Positions 46,411 to 58,525 of a stretch of 64,000 nucleotides of DNA are shown here, in pieces (the stretch's first letter is position 1; each line of letters opens with the position of its first letter). Both the position numbers and the translations under genes were made by a program. Where the stretch lies: the NCBI GenBank assembly GCA_036897095.1, contig JAYMSP010000022.1, forward strand, positions 54,863 through 118,862, given 5' to 3'. Below the pieces are notes generated by a model. The model did not search any database. It worked only from the letters and a program-made list of their open reading frames with translations, and was not told the DNA's origin. Origin of the DNA: Plantago elongata. Its lineage: Eukaryota > Streptophyta > Magnoliopsida > Lamiales > Plantaginaceae.

Positions 46411-47050
46411 TTACTTATCTGTTGGATTCTCCCTTCCATAATCTTTTACCCACACTTAGCTTTTCCACTACATTTCCCCACGGTGAACACTCCTACGTAT
46501 TATCAATCATTCCGTATTTGTCTTGATATCGTCTTCATCGTTTTTCCCCATCATGATATGCTTTGCAGGCATTAATAAATGTCTGGCACAACTTCTTGTC
46601 CATTTTGCTTTCCCTCTGAAACTTGATTATTATAGATATGCAAAATATTTTGGGCCGCACATTGCAATATATTTAAAAGTTTAATCAGGAATCAAATCGT
46701 AACCTAACAAAGTTGGGAGCGAACGTCCCACAAACATACTTACATACAAGATAAACCAGTCCTGCTTCAAAGCCCAAAAGGTCAAAAACCTGTCTACACA
46801 TAATACAAATTTGTTTCAAATACCCAAGTTACCCTAACTAGAACTACTGAACTGACAAGAACGCCCTTACAAGGCTCTGTATTTACCATAAATGGCCTAT
46901 ACTTTGTTTGGTTCTCATTCAGTTTAATCTTAATGCTAGTTTAGTTGTCATATCTTCTTTCTTCTTCTCCTCCAGTTAACTAAACTATGTTCTTGAGATC
47001 CAGTTCTGATATTCTCTAATCTGATAAGCATCAGTTAGCTACTGATCACT
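46411..47050. other. Intergenic DNA between GASA relic and NLR pseudogene
   Basis: No gene recognised. It lies inside the rearranged NLR/GASA cluster. Confidence 0.35.
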
Positions 47051-48607
47051 ATGCCTCATATTGTTGCAACCATGGTTGATTTCCTTCTCCAGATATATGA
47101 AGATGGAGATGCAGATGAAGATGAAGTGCAGGTTCGAATCATAGATGTTGTGCACAAGGCAGAAGATATTATTGAATCCCATATCAGAATTGGTGCTTAT
47201 CCACAACCATTTCCCCTATCATTGAATGGCAATTGCTTACGGGTGTGAATAAGAAGTTATGGATTGCCTAACTTGACCATTACTCGGTCCCCTTCTTTAA
47301 ATGGCACGCCCTATTAAGATCTGCCCACTTATCTTCTTGGCTGCCTTGTCCAAGGATGCCTTGCAAGATCGGCTTCCTCTCGTAAGGATTTGGCGAAAGT
47401 GTACGCCAAAGGGCTATGTCCCGAGTAACCCGTCACTGTGTTGTGATAATTTATTGGTTGTCTTCCGGTTGCTAACTCAAGAGGACTCCTTCCAGTCGAT
47501 TCACTCCTCTGCAATTTATATGAAAAGCTTCTCCCAATCCTTCTAATTGTCAAAAAGCTTCTCCCAATCCTTTTGATTGTCACGCATATGGTGGCGAAGA
47601 TATTGACTCGCTCGGTTTGTCCATCAGTCGGGGATGAAAACTGGTCGAAAATGCCAAGTTAGAACCCAATAATTGAACAATTCAGACCAAAACGAGGGAT
47701 TTGTTAAACAAAATGCAGCTCAGCTTGGGAAATATAGAAAGTCCATACTAACTTATAAGGTAGTTTTAGAAGTTTGTATGGTCTCACCTTCTGATTTTTT
47801 CTTCCCATGCTATCCATTTTATTATCCACTTTGTTTGCAGATTTGTTTTCAGTGTTTATTTGTTTATGTTGTCAAACCCTACTATTATCTCAAGAAATAT
47901 TAGTACAATGTATCCACTACACTAAACTTCCGAATTGAATCGAATTGAAGATGATGATTATTCGTCAGCTACCATCATTTGGGGCATTTTCCTGTGATTT
48001 TTTTTGAGTTGTTGAAGATGGCACAATTAACACATGTCAAGGGCGATTGGGAAGGTGCAAGCTATCAAATTTGCAGCTGTTTGGACTTACTACCGAATTC
48101 CCAATATAAGAAAACTCGGGTGTCGAGTAACTTTGTGATGATACCCTTGAAACATTGATTGCTCCTCTGACTGGTCTCTTGAATCAAAGGAGTTTTTGTC
48201 TTGTACTATGACTCTCAGAAAAATAACTTTGGTTTGTGTAGAATCCCCTGGGATTTCATGAAAGTTGGTGTGTTGTCTCATCTTGAGGTACTCAAACTGT
48301 TTGGCCTTGGACTCAATCCCACTAAACCTTAATTGGAGCTAGCAGAAGGGGAATCCTCGACTCATCATCGGTAATGGTTCAGTTGAATCTGGTGCACTGG
48401 GAAGCTCATGCAAACCACTTCCCGGCACTTGAGCAGCACATCACTGATAAATTGTATGCAATGAAGCGAGGACCTGTGGATCTCAGAGACATACCATCTC
48501 TTGAAATAATCCAGGTGGATAAATCTAGCTCTTCTGACGTGGCCTCAGCGATGCAAATCAAGGAGAAACACAAAGGTTATCAATTCTTCAAGTTCAAATT
48601 ACAATGA
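47051..48607 (+). pseudogene. R1-type NLR pseudogene, interrupted by a Gypsy fragment
   Basis: The first part (47051-47248) encodes an R1-type coiled-coil piece: VDFLLQIYEDGDADEDE followed by DVVHKAEDIIESHI, an EDVID-like motif. No NB-ARC motif follows; instead a Ty3/Gypsy fragment lies in the opposite orientation (47265-47665). LRR-end sequence returns at about 48050-48607 with several frameshifts: KLGCRV-like, then IPWDFMKVGVLSHLEVLKLF, then an open stretch NLVHWEAHANHFPALEQHI and R-D-I-P-S-L-E-I-I-Q-V-D-K. This is the usual C-terminal LRR pattern of R1 homologues (LVHWxAxxxHFPxLExL.. IPxLxxIEVDxC). It is clearly dead: the NB-ARC is gone and frames are broken. Confidence 0.75.
47265..47665 (-). 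mobile_element. Ty3/Gypsy integrase-region relic
   Basis: On the minus strand, with frameshifts, the sequence reads LAFSTSFHP, then D-G-Q-T-E-R-V-N-like residues, DWEKLF, RSPLELATGRQPINYH, VTGYSGHSPLAYTFAKS, EADLAR, and finally PFKEGDRVMVK. This is the end of a Gypsy integrase core followed by its C-terminal region. A 30-bp segment encoding DWEKLFDN is duplicated in tandem (47522-47581). Stops and frameshifts show it is inactive. No LTRs are recognised nearby. Confidence 0.75.
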
Positions 48608-50285
48608 ATTGAGGTAATCTACTTCTCCACTATTGTACATTAAGCTTCTTATCAGTAGTATATCAATCACAAATTAACTTCTCCGGTCATTCAAAGTCAT
48701 TTCGTCTTCTAAAGTGTATATATCATGTGGTCTTAATTGACGTTCTCATATCTGTGTATAAAGCTGATAACGAAATGGGATCAACTTGTTGTTGCTAAGT
48801 CTGTTTAGCTTGCCATGGCATTGTTTTATGATAGTCAGTTTATGCATTGGTTTTGCTCATTTTGATGTGTTGCCTTGTATACTACCACATTTTAGTGACA
48901 TGTAGTGTTGTGTGATTTCTAGATCATATATCTAATACTGATGCAAAGGTTGCACTTGAATTCTTATCAATAGTTTGTTTAAGGTATGTCTGAGTTCTGT
49001 GAATTTATGCGTTTATAATATCCTATGTACATGGTGGTTGGTTCTGCTAATCATACTTATCTTTCCTGCATTTGTATTGGTTAAAAACATAAATTTGGCA
49101 AAAAATTATGGACATCATAAAGAACAACCACCTGCATATGTAATGTATCTGTTCTCATGTTCGTTAAAAATACACTGCAGGGGTCTGTAATAATCTATTC
49201 TACACCAGAATTTCATTTAGTTATGGATGCTATGTTTTTGTTGTCCATGCTTGTGAATATATATAGGTTTCAATGTTGATATATACTCCTATATGGTTGG
49301 TATAGGGAATGCGAAGGTTCTCTGCTTCTTGATGTCACTCCGGATTTCAATGGGGAGATAGCACTCTGCTCAACAATCAGTCACCACCATGAATAAAGCT
49401 GGCCTGGTTGTCTGTCTCGTGTTTTACTGCTTTTTTTCTTCGTCTTTCTTTCTTCTTCTTCTTCTTGTTTCCCCCTCCCCTCCCCCCTTTTTCATCTCCG
49501 GGGAGACATTGATATTAGATTTTGTCAAGTTTGTGATGAGAATGTTTGTACCCAACATGTTTGGAACCTTATTTGGCCTATGTACTTCTGTTTTTTCATT
49601 GCAAACTAAGAAATTTACCAAATATCATACTCCTGAAATAAACTGAAATTGAACAGCTGGAGCCTGGACGTATGCTTATTTGTGCAGTCTTGCCGGTAAA
49701 TTACACATCTGCTTACAATGTACAGTTGCAAGTCACATATATGATGTTCAGAAAAAAAATACTTATCCTTAATTCGACTATATGATTTTGGATATTTGTG
49801 GTTATTAGAAAAAAATGGACATTTAACATCATCAACATACACACACCAATGTTGAGGACAAGAGCTCTGAGAACTATTGGCATACTTCAAGGATATCTAC
49901 GCGTAAATGCGTTGCGTTTTCTTTTCTTTCACCAGGTCATGTTACAACGCAGCCGACTCCTCTATTTGTGGGGTTGAACTTGCTCAGGTTACTAAACACA
50001 TTTCAATTGGAACTCTAGTTCCATGAAGAAATATTGCGATTATTTTAGCCAAGGTACCTGAGCTTCTGCTGTAATTCCAACATACCCACTTCAATCTCCA
50101 AAATTTGGAATTTGCATGCGTTGATTTTTTGCAGCCTACTACCATTCAGAGCATTCTATTTGCCAATCAAAGTGCTGGGGATGGACCAATCGACATAACT
50201 CAGGTGCAAAGAGACGTTTCTCTGGTATTATGATTATCCTTAAAATGGGAAACAGTTTCTCCACGTGAAACTGCAAACACTATTA
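48608..50285. other. Spacer between the two NLR remnants
   Basis: No intact gene recognised. It includes the GASA 3'-end relic at 49826-49895, C-rich ccccctcccctccccc at 49471-49486, and an exon-like stretch near 49310-49394 (an acceptor-like tggtatag followed by ECEGSLLLDVTPDFNGEIAL in one frame and a stop) that I cannot assign. Confidence 0.35.
49826..49895 (-). pseudogene. GASA 3'-end relic
   Basis: catcatcaacatacacaccaat and the following sequence through gagaactattggcatacttcaa match, with about one change in seven, the stop codon and 3'UTR region of the intact minus-strand GASA gene (52379-52455), in the same orientation. The GASA cysteine-coding sequence is not present beyond it. Confidence 0.6.
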
Positions 50286-50289
50286 ATCA

Positions 50290-50880
50290 TGCAACTCTCT
50301 GGAGTTACTTCAGATTCTTCAAACAGGTTCCAAGCTTAAGAAAACTTGGGATAGTTGGTAACATTGTGATGGACCATGTCCTTGTTCCTCCTTGTTTGGA
50401 TAAAGCTTGAAACGTTGAGGTGCTCCTCTGATTGGTCAATTGCTTCTACAAACTTTCTATCTTATATCAAGTCCCATCTATGCTCAGAAAACTAATCTTG
50501 AATAAGTGTAGAATCCCATGGGGATTCATGCAAGTTGTTGATGAATTACTGCATTATCTAATCTGGAGGAGCTCAAACTTCAAAATGGTGACTTCTTGGT
50601 GACGGGGTAAGGCCTAACTGAACCTGAATGGGAGCCACAAGAAGGGGAATTCCCTCGACTCATGTCATTGGACATTGGTGATGAATCTGGTGCACTGGAA
50701 AACTCATGCAAAGCACTTCTCGAAGCTTCAACAACTCATCATTCCCAACCGTTATGCAATGATCGATTGAACATAGCCCTTGTACCATGGCTTCAGTAAT
50801 TCAAATTGAGGAGCACGAAGGTTGTGGAAATTCAATTCTTCAAGTTCAGATCCTTAAAGCTGAGGTACAATACTTGTGTC
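50290..50880 (+). pseudogene. Second R1-type NLR LRR remnant
   Basis: This aligns with the LRR end at 48050-48607. In shifting frames it reads PSLRKLGIVGNIVMDH, SMLRKLILNKCRIPWGFMQV, then NLVHWKTHAKHFSKLQQLII, and ends near 50880 with VIQIEEHEG-like residues. Multiple stops and frameshifts. There is no NB-ARC or coiled coil beside it. It lies about 0.35 kb upstream of an intact GASA gene. Confidence 0.7.
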
Positions 50881-51227
50881 TTTGTAGTCAGGAAACTACT
50901 TTGGCAGTATGTATGAATAACTTGTTAATAATGTCTCCAATAATGCAGAGTTATTTCCTCTGCTAAAGTATATGGTGTTGCCATCTACTCTAAGTTGCTC
51001 AAAATTATGGAACTCTTTTCAGGCAAAAGATGTGCTCAACAAGATTACAGTTGGGATAACGAATTCCCTAAACATGCAAAGAGCACCATTGTGCATGGAT
51101 AACCACATTTCCCCCAAATAAAGACAAGGCTCAAACTCTAAAATGCACGTGCAATTTGAATTGCTCAGTCTGACTCTCTCTTTATCCTAATTGTTGTGAG
51201 TCATAAAGGTTTCAGCGGACTTGGTAG

Positions 51228-51932
51228 ATGACGAGCACGAAGACTTTCCTGTTGTTGGTGATGCTTTGCTTCATCCTGCTATATGAGGTATGTAAGTGTT
51301 GCTTATCTGTTGGAACTAGTAGCTAGCTACATTCTCTTAATTTGTAGTCGATCTTTTGCCGGCACTTGATATTTTAGTCCATTTTTTCCAGTGCACCTTC
51401 TCGTTTAAATTTGCAAGATTAAATGTTTTGTTTGGTACAGCTAGCTTTTGCCTTTTGGGATTTGCTTATTGCATCAGGTTAGGTCGTAGGAGGTATACGT
51501 TCTTCTAAACTTTCATTTAGAGCAGATGATACCCAGGAACTTTAGAGGCACATATGCATTTATTGTTTATTACTTCCGGACTTAGTGGATGTATGTGACA
51601 ATGTAATGTTAGATGGAGATATGCAGGGGAGCAAAGCTTGTAGTTGAAGCTGGTAATATTAGTAAGTACTACTGGTATATGAAGATGAGACTTGTTTTTT
51701 GATAAAATTCTCTGTATGAAAAAACTAACTATCTGATGGATTATTCTCAGACTGCGAATCAAGATGTGCTTATAGGTGCAGCAAGGCAGGGAGGCATAAC
51801 TTGTGCATGAGGGCATGTAACACGTGCTGCGCTAGGTGTAACTGTGTGCCACCTGGTACTGCTGGTAACCAAGATGTATGCCCTTGTTACGCGGAGATGA
51901 CAACACATCATGGTAGACTCAAATGTCCGTGA
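51228..51932 (+). CDS. GASA/snakin-type cysteine-rich secreted peptide
   Basis: GASA (gibberellic acid-stimulated, snakin) peptides are secreted and act in growth, hormone response and defence against microbes. The last exon (51751-51932) encodes a complete GASA domain with all twelve cysteines: CESRCAYRCSKAG, CMRACNTCCARCNCVPPGT, VCPCYAEM, ending KCP and TGA. Exon 1 begins at ATG 51228 with a signal peptide (M-T-S-T-K-T-F-L-L-L-V-M-L-C-F-I-L-L). The join between them is less certain. The model I prefer uses 51228-51291, a 30-nt exon 51632-51661 (KLVVEAGNI) and 51751-51932, giving about 91 residues, all in phase with GT/AG borders. It is tail to tail with a second GASA gene. The domain call is secure; the middle exon is inferred. 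Confidence 0.82.
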
Positions 51933-52445
51933 AACAGCATTATCCTTAGTCGGTTTTATGACTCTTCAATATTGAAAGAGAATAAGTTAAGTTGGTTTGT
52001 AAGTTAATTTACCTAGACAGAAAGCTTCTGTTGCTGATAAACAGACTGTTTCTTCTGGTAGTATGATAAATTTGTCATTCTCACATACTGGAATTGCACT
52101 CTGTAATGTATCAGACTATCAGTATGATGTTATCGAAAACAAGATTCTGTTCACCAAAACGCAGAGCATGAAATGGAATTATTCATTTATTACAAAATGA
52201 AATCAACAGATTTGACGAACTGTCAAAATCCAACAACAATGCTTAAAACTTCTTACATGAAAGAATTGTGTAAACTACACAATGTTCATGCTGGATCGAG
52301 CACGTGAAATGCTCTAAATCCAGCCAACTTTTATTTCAACAGAACAAATACCGGTTGTGCGTATCACAGACATAGATAACATCATCAACATATGCACACC
52401 AATGTCGAAAACTGAAGTAAGATTTCTGAGAACCATTGGTACGCT

Positions 52446-53080
52446 TCAAGGACATTTAGGCTGGTTTCCATGAGTTCTTTGTCTAGCATAGCAGGGGCAA
52501 AGGTTCTTGTTTCCATAGGTACCAGGTGGAACGCAGTGGCATCTGGCACAACAGGTCTTGCATGCTCGATGGCACACGTTCTTTCTGGATGACTTCTTGC
52601 ACCTCCTTGCGCAAGCATAGTTGCAATCTGTTACACAGTTTTCACCAAATGTAAGAGCTAAGCCCTTTTACGATCAACATTTTATAGCTGAAACAAATTA
52701 ACAATCCATTACTTATTTTTCCGCGGTGTACTTTCCTCAAAAGTCCTGTGACATCTCCTCCTGCATGATCCTGAACAAAAGGTTCAGCTTGAGTTCAACA
52801 ATTGGATATAGTGTAGTCATGAAATGATTGCAAACTTGGAATTGTTCATACGTAAATAGCAACAAAGAAGTACTCGATGCGAATTGTACCTGAGCAAGAG
52901 ATTTCACAGTAGCTTCACTAACTGATGCTGCCTCAACAAACACCTGAAAATGTGCATGAAAATAGCCTAATCAATATGTCACATTGTAAACGTACACCGA
53001 TTAGTTTCTATCAGAAAATTCGCTGTATGAATCACCTGTAGGAACAGAAAAGCTATGAGCAAAAGCGAAAGGAGCTTCAT
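52446..53080 (-). CDS. GASA/snakin-type cysteine-rich secreted peptide
   Basis: Four exons, 53036-53080, 52890-52943, 52713-52770 and 52446-52627, join in phase to 112 residues, a typical GASA length. The signal peptide is M-K-L-L-S-L-L-L-I-A-F-L-F-L. A variable linker follows (VFVEAASVSEATVKSLAQ and GLLRKVHRGKI), then the twelve-cysteine GASA domain: CNYACARRCKKS, NVCHRACKTCCARCHC, VPPGTYGNKNLCPCYARQ, ending PKCP. All splice sites are GT/AG. A TATA-like CTATAAATAG lies at 53132-53143, about 55 bp above the ATG. It faces the plus-strand GASA gene across 0.5 kb; the two share the domain but differ in linker and exon number, so the pair is not a very recent inverted duplicate. Likely secreted to the cell wall; specific role unknown. 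Confidence 0.92.
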
Positions 53081-53143
53081 TTCAGCCAGATGGTGTGAAT
53101 TACAAGTTGGATTTTGGATAGAATGATGCTATCTATTTATAGA

Positions 53144-54130
53144 TACTCAGTAGCCTTTGAAGCTATCCCTTTACTGAGGCTGATCACATGAAATGCTCTT
53201 ATCAAGAAATCACAGACTATTTGTGCATTACGAAAACAACATTAGCAAAAGCGCTGGCCCTCAATTTTAAAGCCTTTTGGAACTTTCTGTCATTTGGAAA
53301 CAGCTCATATGTTTGATTCTTTGGCTTTGTTGACAGTATGGACAAATTCATGGGTCTACAGAAGAATATGGTCCCTTCATTCTTCTTTCGCGCTGGTTTA
53401 CGCCCATTTTAGCAGCTGTATGGAAAGCAAGGGGCATCATGAGTATACAGTATGTTATATGTCTGTTCCATATATGATTGATACCTAATAGGCCAAAGTA
53501 AGAGGCATATTCCATGTTTTGACAATTTGAAACACGGTTATAATTACTTTTTTTTAGCATTGTTCGCGAGGGTGAGATGTTGTTCGAATATCCTGAGATG
53601 GGGAGCGGTTCAAAATGTTACACTGACTGTACTAGTGGTCGAATCTGTGTTATTTACGAAGCAGGGAGCTGCATATGTTCGGATATGATAGAGATGGTGA
53701 GCAAAGCAACATAAGAACAGCTAAGCTCACGAGTGTCCTGATATGATATGCAGGTCTGGACTGAAGTAAGACAACTTAAAATTGCACAGCCACAAGATTA
53801 CAACAGTACTGTACTACTGGTAACAAATTTTGCACACGGATTACACTAGTCTTCTTGCCTGTTCTATAGGCAGGCATTATATTACCAAGATTTTCAGGAC
53901 TTTTCTGAAGACAAAATTGTAGAAAAAGATATTTTCAAACACCTCATAAGGTCCTACACCAAGAAGGCCATGTGCCCAAGTAGTAGTGTAGTACCATTTA
54001 TATAGTTTTCTTTTGGGTGGAAAAATAAATTAACATATTTATTTATTAATTAAAATAGAAGTGTGGAGCTGATACTTTAGGTTAACAATAAGAGACTAGT
54101 TGCAATAAATTTTATATATATGCTCCAAAT
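53144..54130. other. Intergenic DNA upstream of the GASA gene
   Basis: No gene recognised. It holds the distal promoter of the minus-strand GASA gene. Confidence 0.35.
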
Positions 54131-54132
54131 TA

Positions 54133-54374
54133 TACTTCCTTCGTCCCGTAAAAATAAAATAAAATAATTTTACGTTATCGACATCCCATTAAAGTGAAAT
54201 AATTTTTTATTTATAAAAATAATCTCTACAATACAATTAATTTTTAACCACACATTATGAGTTTACGTATAATTTCTATCTCAAATTTATTCTTAACCAC
54301 ATACCACATATTTTACATATAAATATATATGTAAAAATTAAAATTTTTCAATATTAATGGGACGGGGGGAGTAT
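54133..54374. mobile_element. Stowaway-like MITE
   Basis: The left end tacttccttcgtcccgta and right end gggacggggggagta are imperfect inverted repeats of the 'CTCCCTCCGTCCC' type, with TA at both borders. The 240-bp AT-rich interior has no coding capacity. This fits a non-autonomous mariner/Stowaway element. Confidence 0.7.
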
Positions 54375-55311
54375 CTCAAATGAGTCCCTATGTTAGTTTT
54401 AGGAAGACTTTACTTTTCTTTATAATTGTTGGAGAACTATTTTTAATAAAAGCTACATAAAAAGTTTATTGGGCCCCAATAATTTTTCCTTTAAATTTTT
54501 TTAGGGAGTGCTCAAATGAGGGTAGAGTTTTACACAATTACAAATTTGAGAGTGGGTCATAATACTTTTAAGTAACCTGGAATGAAACAATTTTAGTGAT
54601 TTAAACTTTTAACTACGTACCTTTTATCTTAAATTTAAGATGAAACAACTAAATAAGACTCTTACAACTTAGTGTTCTAAGAAACGTCATAAATGAATGA
54701 GCAAGTCTATTGAGAGACGGTCTCTAAATAATGAATTCATATCATTAAAATAGTCATCTATATTTTTAATCAAAACACTTATGTTCTCAACATTTGAATT
54801 TTTTCATATTACAACAAAATTTATTTACAACCTAACATAAAAACGTTTTAATTAATAAAATGAGTGATTTTATTGGTAACATAAATTGTCCCTAGTTAGA
54901 GATCGTTTAATCATGAGAATTTGTATAAAGGACATAAAAAATCAATGAATAAACTCTATATATAATTATAAAAATTTTACGGTCCAATTTGTGTATAAAT
55001 GCCTAAAAGAATTTTATTTATGAATAAATATTTTATAAGAATATTTTTTACAAATTTCAACATAATACTGCATGGAGATTTTTACTGTGAAAATTGTAAT
55101 TGATATTTTCCGGTTAAAAGTCAAAATATGATTAAATGTCTCTCATATCAAATGTAAGTAATATGTAGTACTTTACTACCAAAAGTACTAATGGGTGGCA
55201 TTTTATATCGTCATTATATAGTGTATTTGTTGGAGTGTGTTGATTTGTTTACCCTGTCCTTGGAATAGAGTATGGTTGGTATGAAAGTAATTAAAGTGAT
55301 AATATTATCAG

Positions 55312-55450
55312 AAAATAAAATATTGCTCAGTTGGTAGGATGACTCCTCTCAAATTAATAGATTGTGGACTATGGTTCGAGTCATATTCACCATAAATTGT
55401 TAATGTGTTTTGATAAAACAAATTAATTGATAAGATTACTTAAGATGATG
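55312..55450 (+). mobile_element. tRNA-derived SINE-like element
   Basis: A good box A (ttgctcagttggtaggatga) is followed at about 45 bp by a box B (tggttcgagtcat), then sequence unrelated to tRNA and an A-rich stretch. The two boxes have the spacing of a pol III promoter, but no acceptor stem closes, so it is a SINE and not a tRNA gene. Confidence 0.6.
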
Positions 55451-58400
55451 AGTTGTATATTCTAAGAAGTTACATAGAGTACATTTTTCATATCGATCAT
55501 CTCATTGACATATTCACCGCTAATTAGTATACTCAAATGTAATGCTCGATTGGATTAGTCGTATGTAACGGATATTAATAAAAATTAAAAAAAACCCGCT
55601 TAATAAGATGGAATAAGATCGATTTGAGTTACGCAAAAGACGCAAAGTAGTAGTGGCCCATCTTTATGGCCACAAACACAATTTCTGACTTGGGAAGAAA
55701 ATTGAAAAGTTACCTGGCCCAAAAACTTGTTGGGCTTAATCACGGGTCCCTTAACCACATACACTAGCTAGACTTTATAAGCAGATGAAACATGACCGTG
55801 TATCACTATGTGCTTTATCTACCTGTTGGGCTATGGTCTTCGTATTTCGGCCTTTTTTACCACACCAAAAGAAGTCAACAGAAAGGAATGAGGAAAAATT
55901 GGCTCAGTGGTTAAATTATGGAGAAAATTAAAAAAAAAAACGACCTATGAAAATGAAATGGTTAAAAAAACGACCTAAAACGGTATTATATCGACCTGAA
56001 ATTGTAAATGATACAGTTTTCACACCTAAAACTGTATATTTAGTGTGACGATATATAATTTTTTATTGCATCATAGAATGCAAATAATGCACCAGTCGAT
56101 TTTAAAAAGAAAATTTCCAACACATTACCGGCCCGTAATACTCTCAAGGAATAATTCTACCCCAAACTAGATTATTTATAAGGTATACGATATTACAATT
56201 AACTTTTTTAGATTCAATTAATAAATAAGCCATTGTATTTGAAGTCCAATATCATATTGTAATGACTCGGGCACTAATGCATCGAGCCCTGATCATTTGG
56301 ACCAGCGAGGTTACTAATTGTCAACTCTGCGGGTTGGCTCTAATGTACCAATAAAGTTTCTTTCATGCGCACTTTGGACCTACTTGTGCAAAGCGAGAGG
56401 CTTTTCAGTTGGTCAGTCATCCTAATATTGCTCTAAATCAATTACATTTAATTCTGGAGCTCTCATATGTGAATTCCCAAAAAAAAAGTGCACCTTATTG
56501 GTATGAGTAGCGGTCTCAATTCCTTCCAGCTCTTTGAACTTTCCTTGAAATTATGTCGTCATATAGTTCTTGTATGTAAAATTAATACTTTAATTATATA
56601 CATTAATTATTAGTGATTACTTAAGAATGTGAAATCTCAATAATATCATTTGAAACATCCTACAAAGAAGGGCACATACACAATACCCTTTCAACTTTCT
56701 CCAATAATGGTCCGTCGAATTTCAACGGAAATGAAATCATTATAATGCAAATTATGATTAAAAAAGCTTTGTTTAGTGAATTCTTATCCTTTCCTTTTAT
56801 GTCCATTGTAATGTGAATCATTTATTTGATTAAACTATATAAAATCACTCCAATATCTTAACAGTTTGATAGCAAAACTAACGTGAATGAAATAGTGTAT
56901 ACCTACCTATAAATGAGAATCCGAGGTGATTAAGTGGATATTTAGGAAATGATGGTATAAATTAGCCAAGTTGATAATAGGTTTATGATCAAGTTTCAAG
57001 TTAAGCAGTGACAATAATCATCGAAGGATCGAACTTTTCGGCTCCTATATCATCATCATGGCTCAATTGGCCTGCATATGTAGTCCCACTTACAATGCAA
57101 GCAACAACCAATAGCATTAAGCCATCAAGCTATATAGGGTTAGTTAGTTATACAATTTTTGAAAATTTATGTTCCTAGGTTAAATTTTCTTATTCTTATA
57201 AATTTGGGTTCGAGTTACTTAATAAAATGAATAAATATTATTATAATATTTACTTTTTTCTTATGTACGTTTAGATTTGAATTAAATCTTTGTTCTAACA
57301 AATTCTGCCCATACTGTGGAGCTATTAGTAGAGTTGAATTCATCATGGTACCAAAATATTAAGCACTTGGATGAACTCATGTATATCACCCATATTAAAC
57401 CTTGCAATTGTACACTTAACCGTCTACTTACAACTTTCTATCGATATATTTCATAGTAATGAGATATTATCCTAACTAACTGAGATACACAGTTATTGAA
57501 TTATTAACTTATTAGGCTCTATTCTGTTCAACTGGAAATAAAAAAACTACTATTCAATTCAGATCTGTTTAGTTATATTTTATACTTACTTCAGTTTAAT
57601 TTTGTAAATTTCAGTTAAAAAGAACAAAATCTTACAGTCTGAATCCCGAGGCTAGGAGCTCCAAAAAGCAACTGAATTCGGCGCACCAAGAAGCACATAT
57701 TATACTAAAAAGAGGGTGCAATAGCAAGAAACAAACATACTAATAAAATCTTTGAGATAAACCTACATTTTGTTATTACCCACACAACATATATACAAAT
57801 GAGAGATTCTTATCTTGAAGTTGAAAAAGAAGAGCATTGTCCTTATATAATTGTAGCATTGTGCTTACATAATTGTTGGCTTAAACAAGTGCAGAAAGGA
57901 GAGACAAATGGAATAAACTTGTAATGCAGCAATCATCAGACATCTCTGTCTCATATATGAGGTAAACAAATAAAATGGTAAGGGAGACAAACATTTGGTT
58001 TGGTGTGGAGACATATCATTATCAAACCTTAGTTTAAGGGTGGCTTCCCTTTACATGTATAATAAGAGTCTCTAGAAGCTTTTGTTTAAGTCCTTTTCAA
58101 GTTTAGTTATACACCCCACCCCACCCCAAGCCAATAATATATGTATGTTTACAATGATCATATACAAACACACAGGTAGATACACTAATATATGTCTCTT
58201 GTGTCATATGATGATAGGTTTGAAATTTTTGATTCAAGAATGTGTGTTTTTGTAGTACAACTTCCATTAGACCCACAAACCGCCCCAGCTTAACCACTTG
58301 CTTTCTTTACACTGTTACTGACTTGCTAAAGCAATCCAACCCTTTAACTTGGGGGTAAGTTTTTTGAGCTGTATTTAGTTTAGTTCCCGAATCGCACTTG

Positions 58401-58525
58401 ATTATATCTTCGTGAAGATTATAAACTCGACATATAGAATGACGTTCTCGTCTAACATATAGAAAGAGATGGTTGTTGCATAATTAGTTGGACTATAATC
58501 CTATAAGAAACAATTAATATGGGAG
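55451..58525. other. Gene-free AT-rich region
   Basis: No gene recognised on either strand. At 57510-57640 lies an aactg/cagtt-rich element related to the left part of the tandem unit at 12.3-13.1 kb. A C-rich accccaccccacccc tract is at 58112-58127. Confidence 0.4.

Noticed and set aside
55330-55400. tRNA-like box A and box B resembling a tRNA gene
   Set aside because: The boxes are spaced correctly, but the flanking bases do not close an acceptor stem and the anticodon arm cannot be folded. A SINE explains them better.
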